Below, piece after piece: positions 56,010 to 64,000 of a stretch of DNA of 64,000 nt. Every line of letters starts with the position of its first letter. The stretch's first letter is position 1. This DNA is from Campanula takesimana. Lineage: Eukaryota > Streptophyta > Magnoliopsida > Asterales > Campanulaceae. The stretch covers positions 966,559-1,030,558 of the forward strand of contig JAOWBW010000442.1 of the NCBI GenBank assembly GCA_026119855.1. Reading direction: 5' to 3'. The notes below the pieces were generated by a model. The model was given only the letters and a program-made list of their open reading frames with translations. It was not told the origin of the DNA and did no database searches. The position numbers were made by a program, and so were the translations under genes.

Positions 56010-57496
56010 TGTTGGGTTTCCAAGTAACATGCGCAGCGGAATATAGCAATTAAAATTTTAAGAAAACCCAAAGCCATGGATCCGTTCATATGATTAAATC
56101 AAATACAACAAGATGAATAGAGGAATAACTAACCCTTGATGGCTATGAACTTTTCTTCGGTCTTGGTGGAGAAACTTGAAGACTTGATCACGATCACAAA
56201 GCTTGAACACGAACTTTGAAGATGATGATTTTCACCCTCTAGCGGTATCCACACTTCGAACGAATATCAAATGAGCTTCTTTGATCTTGGTTGCTAGACC
56301 AATATTGTGAAACACACTTTCACAATTTAATAAAGAACTATATGGAATTTATTTGTGAATTATTTTGTTCCTCAATCAAGGATATCTTAGAACAAAATAA
56401 ATTCTCTCTCAAACACTTTGGAGACTCACAAAAGGCTATCCCTGAGGTTCTGGCCGAAATCATCCTTTTATACACAAGCAAGACCTATTCCAAATAGGAA
56501 CCTTGTGTCAAAAGACATTCCAAATCGAATTAGGAAAGTGCCAGCCGACAGTACTGTGCGGCCGCCCAGAATACACTGTGCGGTCGCACATTTATCTGAA
56601 ACAAACTGGTACAAATCTGAGCTAAGTGTGCGGCCGCCCAGTCCACACTGTGCGGTCGCCCACTTCCCCAGAATGTCCAGAATTTCCAAAATTCCAATTT
56701 AGTCCTTTTAAAGATTCGTTCTATTGTGTGTGACCCTCTAGGATTATACTAAGTTGGCAATGGGTTCAAACATGAAACCATAAGATATGATTAGGTTCTA
56801 GCGAACCGTCACACCTACCCAAATAGTATAACTAGATACAAGTTCGCATTCCTTTAGAATATGTCATAATCCCTTTGTCCACGATGCCATTGAACACAAG
56901 TCATGGTCAAACAGTCAACTTGTTTTGTTCAATACTTTCTCGATTCCGAATATGTTGATAATTCAAATGCTATTGATCCAATCAATCCATTTGAGTCCGG
57001 CCGAACATTTCATCAACATCATTCCTTCGAGGGGCCCAAGCTTGACATCTCTCCGTGGAGGGGCAAATCCATTTAGCTTATTATTCTTTCCAACGGGAAT
57101 CCGATTATGCCAATCATACCCTTTATAACTACCGTGTTAAGGTAGCGTTTGAATATGTCAAACACAATGTTCATCAAGTGGAAGACTATAATAACTTCAT
57201 GTCTAAGGATTCAAATGACATAACTAATATGAGATATATGTTCGACATAGACCATGACATAAACCTCATACAGCAGGTCATGTCCAGTACCTTGTTCCAA
57301 ACAAGTACCCATAAATCTAACATGATCATCCCATGATCATTTAGCCTTTATACTAGTGCTTAATAAGTACTAGGGATGGAGATTATTATAAGTAAACATG
57401 AACAACAATAATAATCAAAACATCTCTTTATTGATATGAAATAAATGATAACAATTACAACGTTTATTAAACGTGCCTAGGGCACCACTACCAACA
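56010..57496 (-). repeat. 3' LTR of Copia B (complete, 1487 bp)
   Basis: Read on the plus strand it starts TGTTGGGTTTCCAAG and ends CACTACCAACA, so TG...CA termini hold. It matches the sequence from 63064 with about a dozen differences over the 937 bp visible, implying a young insertion. Two GCGGCCGC/GCGGTCGC pairs lie at about 56569-56650. The polypurine tract AAGTGGGAGAT lies just inside (about 57497-57507, minus strand). Confidence 0.93.
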
Positions 57497-57510
57497 ATCT
57501 CCCACTTGCC

Positions 57511-59229
57511 CTAGGGCCAATCTCCCATGTATCTAATACCCATGGACCTAACATGACCATCATGTTTAGCTTGTGGAAGTCCCTTTGTTAGCGGGTCCGC
57601 AACATTGTCATCAGTCGGTACTCTGCATATATTTACGTCTCCTCTATCAACGATCTCTCGAATGATATGAAAACGCCTAAGTATGTGTTTGGATTTTTGA
57701 TGTGCTCTTGGTTCTTTTGCTTGAGCAATAGCACCATTATTATCACAATAAAGGTCTATTGGATTAGCAATACTAGGAACCACTTCAAGTTCAGTTATGA
57801 ACTTCTTAATCCAAACAGCTTCCTTTGCAGCATCCGATGCAGCAATATACTCAGCTTCTGTTGTAGAATCAGCGGTTGTACTTTGCTTGGAACTCTTCCA
57901 GCTTACAGCTCCACCATTTAACATAAACACAAAACCCGATTGCGATCGGCTATCATCTTTGTCGGTTTGGAAGCTTGCATCCGTGTAAGCATTTACAACG
58001 AGATCATCTTCCATTCCTCCATAGACCAAAAACGAGTCTTTAGTTCTTCTCAAGTACTTAAGAATCGCTTTTACAGCTATCCAGTGATTTTCGCCAGGGT
58101 CGGATTGGTATCTACTTGTCATGCTCAAAGCATAAGATACATCCGGCCTTGTACAAATCATGGCATACATGATGGACCCAATTGCCGAAGCATATGGAAC
58201 ATCATTCATTTTCTCACGCTCATCGTTTGTCTTAGGACATTGAGTCTTGCTTAGAGAAACTCCATCTAACACGGGCAAGGTTCCTCTCTTAGAATTTTCC
58301 ATACGAAATCTTCTAATGACCTTGTCAATGTATGTACTTTGGCTTAAACCAAGTAGCCTCCTTGATCTATCTCTATAGATCTTAATGCCAAGTATATATG
58401 CGGCTTCACCCATATCTTTCATTGCGAAGCACTTTCCTAACCAAGTCTTCACAGACTGAAGTGTAGGAATGTCGTTTCCAATGAGCAATATGTCATCCAC
58501 GTATAAAATAAGGAATAGCACTATGCTCCCACTAATCTTCTTGTATACACAAGACTCATCTTCGTTCTTGATGAAACCAAACTCTTTGACCGATTCATCA
58601 AAACGGAGATTCCAACTCCTAGAAGCTTGCTTCAATCCATAGATGGATCTCTGCAACTTGCATACCTTAGAATCTTGTTCAAAACCTTCTGGTTGTGTCA
58701 TATACACATCCACTTGGAGTTTTCCATTCAGGAAAGCGGTTTTGACGTCCATCTGCCATATTTCATAGTCATGATATGCGGCAATGGCAAGCAAAATTCT
58801 TATAGACTTGATCATTGCTACGGGTGAAAAGGTCTCATCATAGTCAATACCATGAACTTGCCTATAACCTTTCGCTACAAGTCTAGCTTTGTAAGTATGC
58901 ACCTTCCCATCCATGTCAGTCTTCTTCTTGAAGACCCATTTGCATCCTATGGTTTTTACACCTTCGGGTGCATCAATCAAATTCCAAACTTGATTGTCTT
59001 GCATGGATTGCAATTCGGATTCCATGGCTCCAAGCCACTTATCCGAATCAGGAGAAGACATCGCATCTTGGTAGGTTGACGGTTCATCATTCTCAATGAT
59101 TTCTACGTCATTACTATCCGTTACGAGAAATCCATATCTCTCGGGCTCGGATCGTAACCTACTAGATCTGCGAGTTACTTGTGTATTTTGAACAGGTTCC
59201 ACAACTCCGTGGTTCTTGTTCTTGTTCAA
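57511..59229 (-). CDS. Copia B reverse transcriptase / RNase H segment
   Basis: 572 codons of the pol polyprotein; the frame opens on TTG and simply continues integrase from another frame. The RVT_2 domain has IWQMDVKTAFLNG (157-169) and the catalytic YVDD at 243-246. RNase H follows with YTDASF, STTEAEYIAASDAAKE and DNNGAIAQAK blocks, ending about 15 bases before the LTR. It copies element RNA into DNA. This part is intact, whereas upstream parts are not. Confidence 0.92.
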   Translation of the reverse strand: MNKNKNHGVVEPVQNTQVTRRSSRLRSEPERYGFLVTDSNDVEIIENDEPSTYQDAMSSPDSDKWLGAMESELQSMQDNQVWNLIDAPEGVKTIGCKWVFKKKTDMDGKVHTYKARLVAKGYRQVHGIDYDETFSPVAMIKSIRILLAIAAYHDYEIWQMDVKTAFLNGKLQVDVYMTQPEGFEQDSKVCKLQRSIYGLKQASRSWNLRFDESVKEFGFIKNEDESCVYKKISGSIVLFLILYVDDILLIGNDIPTLQSVKTWLGKCFAMKDMGEAAYILGIKIYRDRSRRLLGLSQSTYIDKVIRRFRMENSKRGTLPVLDGVSLSKTQCPKTNDEREKMNDVPYASAIGSIMYAMICTRPDVSYALSMTSRYQSDPGENHWIAVKAILKYLRRTKDSFLVYGGMEDDLVVNAYTDASFQTDKDDSRSQSGFVFMLNGGAVSWKSSKQSTTADSTTEAEYIAASDAAKEAVWIKKFITELEVVPSIANPIDLYCDNNGAIAQAKEPRAHQKSKHILRRFHIIREIVDRGDVNICRVPTDDNVADPLTKGLPQAKHDGHVRSMGIRYMGDWP

Positions 59230-60465
59230 CTATTGGTTCAATGTTATTTTCTGAGTCTTGAATTTCTTCAAGATTTATTTTACTCCCACTGATTTCTTTG
59301 GAGAGAAACTCTTTCTCTAGAAAGACACCAGTTCGGGCAACAAACACTTTGTTGTCCTCGCGGTTGTAAAAGTAATATCCTCTAGTTTCCTTAGGATATC
59401 CCACGAAAATACATTTATCAGATTTGTGTGCAAGTTTGTCTGAGACAAGTCTTTTGACAAAAGCTTCACAACCCCAAATCTTCATGAAAGATAGACAAGG
59501 CTTCTTTCCGCTCCACATCTCATATGGAGTCTTTTGAACCGATTTAGTTGGAACACGATTTAGTGTGAAAGCAGCGGTTTCTAGGGCGTAACCTCAAAAG
59601 GATATTGGAAGATCAACTTGACTCATCATTGATCGAACCATATCTAACAAAGTCCGATTCATCCTCTCGGACACACCATTCCATTGTGGTGTTCCAGGTG
59701 GAGTCAATTGTGAAACTATTCCACAATTTTTTAGATGATCATCAAATTCTTAACTTAAGTATTCTCCACCTCGATCTGATCGAAGTGCTTTATACTTTTG
59801 CCAAGTTGTTTTTCTACTTCATTTTGAAATATTCTAAATATCTCAAATGCTTCACTTTTATGTTTCATTAGGTAAACATACCCAAATCTACTATAATCAT
59901 CAGTGAAGGTTATGAAGTATTGAAATCCTCCCCTAGCATTGCTACTTAATGGTCAGCATACATCGGAATGTATCAACCCCAATAAGTCGCTTGCCCTTTC
60001 ACCCAACTTGGTAAAAGGTGTCTTAGTAATTTTTCCAAGAAGACACGACTCACAAGTATCATATGACTCGAGGTCACATGAACCTAAAAGTCCGTCCCCA
60101 TGGAGTTTTGAGATACGCTTCTCATTAATATGACCAAGACGGCAATGCCATAAATAGGTATGATTTACATCATTAGGTTTAGATTTCTTATTTACATGAT
60201 AGACATTGTCATTATTTTCATTCTTGACATCCAAGATATAAAGGCAATTAAATGAATTAGCAATACCATAAAAAGCACATCATTTAAATAAATAGAAAAT
60301 TTCTTATTCTCAATAAGAAACTTAAAACCTTCATTATCCAAACAAGAAATTGAAATAATATTTCTGCTTAAATCCGGAACATAATAACAATTGTTCAAAC
60401 AAGAATTAATCCGGAAGGTAAAGTGACTTCATAAGTCCCTACGGCTAATGCAGCAACTCTTGCTC
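59162..60465 (-). pseudogene. Copia B GAG-pre-integrase and integrase, broken
   Basis: LWHCRLGHINEKRI and CESCLLGKITKTPF mark the pre-integrase zinc finger. The integrase core is then interrupted by a TGA near 59952 where Gly is expected, and by more stops. The integrase C-terminus runs 59518-59162 (MWSGKKP...IWGCEAFVKR), then shifts frame into the RT segment between 59162 and 59229. The integrase would insert the DNA copy; it cannot be made whole from this copy. Confidence 0.85.
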
Positions 60466-60770
60466 CATTTCCCACACGTAGATCTACTTCACCTTCTTTA
60501 AGCAGTCTCCTATTCTTTAGTCCCTGCACATTTAGACAATGTGAGAACCACATCTGGTATCCAATACCCAAGAATCAGTGGTAGAAAGGAGAATATCTAT
60601 CATATAGATACCTGAAGTCGACGCAGCCTTGCTGCTCTTCTTCTTCTTTTGCTCTTCCAAGAAAGCCTTGCAATTACGTTTCCAATGACCAATTTCTTGA
60701 CAATGGAAACAGATTGCATCCTTTTGTGAATCGGGTTTTGCCTCAGAAGCCTTGGCAACCTTTGCCTTGC
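60466..60770 (-). pseudogene. Copia B zinc knuckle and protease, frame-shifted
   Basis: In the frame after gag, CFHCQEIGHWKRNC (C-x2-C-x4-H-x4-C) is followed by the protease block SWVLDTRCGSH near 60560. Functional Copia proteases have D-T/S-G here, so the active-site Gly is Arg in this copy. Confidence 0.75.
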
Positions 60771-61469
60771 TTATTTTGGGTTTGACAACTTTCTTACCCT
60801 TTCCTTTGGCACTAGCCTTCTTCTCCCATCATGAACCAAGAGCACGGGAGAACCTTTCTCCACAATTTTCATCTCTGCAGTTTTGAGCATCCCATGCAAC
60901 TCAGAGAGATTCTTATCCATTCCATGCATGTTATAATTCATCACAAACTGATTATAACTTTTAGGCAATGAATTAATAATGAGATCCGTGGCTAGCTCCA
61001 ATGGGATTGGATAGCCAAGTTTCTCAAGGTGCTCTACATAACCTTTCATTTTAAGAAAGTGAGGACTCACTTGTTGCCCTTCATTCATTTTACAAGTAGT
61101 GAATGCAACAATGGTCTTGTACCTCTCTTGCCTAGCTTGCTCTTGAAACATGGTTCTTAACTCCACGCCTATCTCATAGGCTTCCAAATGTTCCAAACTT
61201 TGTTGGAGTTTTGAACACATAGCAGCAAGCATGAGACAACTTACATCTCTAGAATCATTACGATGTTTCTTGTAATTGTCTCTTTCTACCCTAGGGGCAG
61301 TAGGCGGTGGTTCAGCAGGGAGAGGCCCATCGAGAATGTACAACTTATCTTCTTGCCTAAGAGCGATTCTTATGCTACGGATCCAATCCATAAAGTTAGT
61401 ACCATTATCTTCGAGTTTATCCTTCTCAAGGATCGATCGCAACGACATTGATTGAGTGTTATTAGTCAT
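60771..61469 (-). CDS. Copia B gag, N-terminal part
   Basis: 232 codons from ATG 61469. Gag motifs of the UBN2 type: NFMDWIRSIRIALRQEDKLY, then MFQEQARQERY and LPKSYNQFVMNYNMHGM. The frame shifts after VHDGRRR near 60830, one base short of the frame that continues to the zinc knuckle, so nucleocapsid and protease are cut off. In intact elements gag builds the particle around the RNA. Confidence 0.88.
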   Translation of the reverse strand: MTNNTQSMSLRSILEKDKLEDNGTNFMDWIRSIRIALRQEDKLYILDGPLPAEPPPTAPRVERDNYKKHRNDSRDVSCLMLAAMCSKLQQSLEHLEAYEIGVELRTMFQEQARQERYKTIVAFTTCKMNEGQQVSPHFLKMKGYVEHLEKLGYPIPLELATDLIINSLPKSYNQFVMNYNMHGMDKNLSELHGMLKTAEMKIVEKGSPVLLVHDGRRRLVPKERVRKLSNPK

Positions 61470-63050
61470 TATCTACAAATATGCAAAAATTTCCAAAATT
61501 TAATAAGTACCGGTTTTTTATTAAAGAGATAAATAATGTATTTTCAAACAAAATACTCCCACTAAATTATATAACCTTCATATACATCCAATGAATAATA
61601 TAATTTAATTGGGCTAAGATCCAACTTTAATTTAACTTTTGAGTCCACGGAGGCGGACCGCTCAAAAAAAAATTAATTAGGTAGACAATCATGTCAATCA
61701 TATCCCATATGATTCTTAGATCCTTTTATGAGATTCTTTGAGAAATTCAATTTCAAAAAACATGTTTAATCTCATCTTTTGCCTAGGCCCAAAACTGTTT
61801 TGACGCCTAATTAAGTCCAACCATTTCAAACGTATAGGAACCATTCAATTTAATGCACCTTGCGGAGGCAAGCCCACATTAAATTAATGAACCTCATCTT
61901 GCTCATACATGAATAAGATTAATGCACCTCGCGGAGGCGAACCCACATCAAGATTACCCATGCATAAACAAGTGTTTTTAATCATGGCATGGCAAAGAAG
62001 GACTTAAAACTTTATTTGAAGGTTCATCACATATAGCATATAACACATTTATGAGCACATAATATAAACATGTTACACATCAAGTTTAGCCACTAAATTA
62101 ATCTCCATTAATTTAAGCATGATATTTATGTGTCATTAGTTTCTCTATAATTATGAGGATGAGACTATTTCAACTTTGGTTATTATCTCCAAATCAAGAC
62201 AACAAGAAGTGCGGTCGAACTAAGCCATTTGGCAACCACAATCCCACACCAATTCAAGAAACCAAGAAAGTAGTCCATGTGGCCGAAACTAAGCAATAGA
62301 TGGTCTCGATGAACGTAGGCCAATTGCATTCACAATTCCACATGGATCTCCAAACTTTGAATCAAGAACTTTGTTTCTCAATTTTAGCAATTATGAACTC
62401 TTCATAATTCTAACTTCGTTTTATCTTTGAAACTTTGATTGCGATCAATTTGGGAAACACAATCTCGATGAACGCAGATTAGCCATCCAAAACTTGAACC
62501 AATCTAGGAATCACAAGACTAAAACAAATAGGAAAATCAAACCCCAAAATCCACACACAAACCAACTACCCAAAACCCATTCCAGATCAGCAAGTCTGGA
62601 CTGATTCTGTTACTGGTTTTGTTGAATTTTTCGAAATATTTCAGATTCTGGTTTTCAACCAAAATCTGACTTTCTGATGCTGGTGTGCGGCCGCCCAAAA
62701 CGATCTGTGCGGTCGCCCAAAAGTGTGCGGCCGCCCAGACTCTTATGTGCGGTCGCCCATGGCCATCAGAAGGTGCAGAATTTTCAAGTTCGAAAATTTT
62801 GTCTCAAAATTGTTTTTCCCCGATTATTAAAACTTTGATCTAATCAAAAATTAATAACCAACAATTCTGAATCCACCATAATTTATTTATTGCGATTGAA
62901 TCGTGCGATTAAAGTTGCAAAACAATAAACCACATAAAATCACAAAACACATAAGCATCATATATTCCAATATTCATATCATGCAAGACACATAAACAAT
63001 TTATATACACATAACATGATCTAGGTATTGAAATAATCAACATGAACGGG
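61470..63050 (-). other. Copia B untranslated leader
   Basis: 1.6 kb between PBS and gag ATG, with no gene. At 62685-62760 it carries four GC-rich motifs in alternating order: GTGCGGCCGCCCA, GTGCGGTCGCCCA, GTGCGGCCGCCCA, GTGCGGTCGCCCA. The same pattern is in the LTRs. Confidence 0.75.
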
Positions 63051-63062
63051 GCTCTGATACCA
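63051..63062 (-). promoter_or_regulatory. Primer binding site of Copia B
   Basis: On the minus strand TGGTATCAGAGC, one base from the LTR, complementary to initiator-Met tRNA. Confidence 0.92.
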
Positions 63063-63063
63063 C

Positions 63064-64000
63064 TGTTGGGTTTCCAAGTATCATGCGCAGCGGAATATAG
63101 CAATTAAAATTTTAAGAAAACCCAAAGCCATGGATCCGTTCATATGATTAAATCAAATACAACAAGATGAATAGAGGAATAACTAACACTTGATGGCTAT
63201 GAACTTTTCTTCGGTCTTGGTGGAGAAACTTGAAGACTTGATCACGATCACAAAGCTTGAACACGAACTTTGAAGATGATGATTTTCACCCTCTAGCGGT
63301 ATCCACACTTCGAACGAATATCAAAGGAGCTTCTTTGATATTGGTTGCTAGACCAATATTGTGAAACACACTTTCACAATTTAATAAAGAACTATATGGA
63401 ATTTATTTGTGAATTATTTTGTTCCTCAATCAAGGATATCTTAGAATAAAATAAATTCTCTCTCAAACACTTTGGAGACTCACAAAAGGCTATCCCTGAG
63501 GTTCTGGCCGAAATCATCCTTTTATACACAAGCAAGACCTATTCCAAATAGGAACCTTGTGTCAAAAGACATTCCAAATCGAATTAGGAAAGTGCCAGCC
63601 GACAGTACTGTGCGGCCGCCCAGAATACACTGTGCGGTCGCACATTTATCTGAAACAAACTGGTACAAATCTGAGCTAAGTGTGCGGCCGCCCAGTCCAC
63701 ACTGTGCGGTCGCCCACTTCCCCAGAATGTCCAGAATTTTCCAAAATTCGAATTTAGTCCTTTTAAAGATTCGTTCTATTGTGTGTGACCCTCTAGGATT
63801 ATACTAAGTTGGCAATGAGTTCAAACATGAAACCATAAGATATGATTAGGTTCTAGCAAACCGTCACACTACCCAAATAGTATAACTAGATATAAGTTCG
63901 CATTCCTTTAGAATATGTCATAATCCCTTTGTCCACGATGTCATTGAACACAAGTCATGGTCAAACAGTCAACTTGTTTTGTTCAATACTTTCTCGATTC
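63064..64000 (-). repeat. 5' LTR of Copia B, partial (cut by the window edge)
   Basis: Matches 56010-56946 base for base apart from about a dozen changes and one-base indels. About 550 bp more should lie beyond 64000. Confidence 0.93.

Larger units (their letters stand above)
56010..64000 (-). mobile_element. Copia element B, nested in A, running off the right edge
   Basis: Order on the minus strand: 5' LTR (63064 to beyond 64000), PBS 63062-63051, leader, gag, protease, GAG-pre-integrase, integrase, RT/RNase H, polypurine tract, 3' LTR. All Copia (Ty1) domains are present in canonical order, but pol is broken by frame changes and stops. LTR similarity says the insertion is much younger than element A. 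Confidence 0.93.

Noticed and set aside
56418..56702. 94-residue protein in the Copia B LTR, repeated at 63472
   Set aside because: It lies entirely in LTR sequence and contains the GC motif repeats; no evidence of translation.

Overview
The window is nuclear DNA from a flowering plant, most likely a eudicot. It is AT-rich, its genes have short GT-AG introns, and it is packed with plant-type transposons: TA-flanked Stowaway-like MITEs, MULEs with 8-10 bp target-site duplications, Helitron ends, a tRNA-derived SINE, and Copia elements primed by initiator-Met tRNA. No species-level call is made. Only three ordinary host genes are convincing: a single-exon Cys-rich small protein (24663-25304, +), a four-exon universal stress protein (39500-42078, +) and a PWWP-domain protein (44806-46806, -, with a 5'-UTR intron). 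A leader-like sequence at about 12600-12917 may be an orphan first exon.

Layout. 1-2333: intergenic, with an inverted MITE pair and a GC-rich repeat. 2334-11021: one complete 8.7 kb Mutator-like element (MULE) with near-identical TIRs of about 220 bp and a perfect 10 bp duplication (GCTATTAATC). It holds a MURA-type transposase (+, frame-broken), a small spliced gene resembling the OB-fold end of the recombination factor HROB (-, apparently intact) and a plant mobile domain (PMD) gene (-, frame-broken with one nonsense codon). 11022-24600: repeat-rich DNA with about 20 MITEs and a Helitron at 17760-19272. 24600-25450: Cys-rich gene. 26000-35600: nested transposons, namely a U-snRNA-promoter-like repeat split by a MITE, a SINE, an outer MULE (27453-31522) with two smaller MULEs in its left arm, and a hAT-like element full of 145 bp tandem repeats inside another MITE. 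35600-39480: MITEs and a second Helitron end. 39500-47250: the USP and PWWP genes, separated by LTR-like remnants. 47300-52200: two TIR elements and more MITEs. 52560-64000: an old Copia element (+) whose integrase region is interrupted by a younger Copia element (-), which runs off the right edge.

The most unusual signal is in the 8.7 kb MULE. Thirteen 17 bp inverted-repeat modules of fixed geometry (5 bp arm, 7 bp spacer, 5 bp arm; most fit CGxyA-N7-Ty'x'CG) occur in three clusters, and each cluster lies 5' of one of the three genes. Where the two inner arm bases change they usually change together, as expected for a hairpin or a dimer-bound operator. A second inverted repeat with the same 5-7-5 spacing recurs every 51 bp just 3' of the HROB-like gene. 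Independently, the two Copia elements carry dense CGGYCG palindromes in their leaders or LTRs.

How parts work together (inference): the MULE looks like a three-gene unit in which transposase, PMD and HROB-like genes may share control through the modules. In this copy transposase and PMD are disabled, mostly by apparent one-base losses in short homopolymers, while the HROB-like frame survives.
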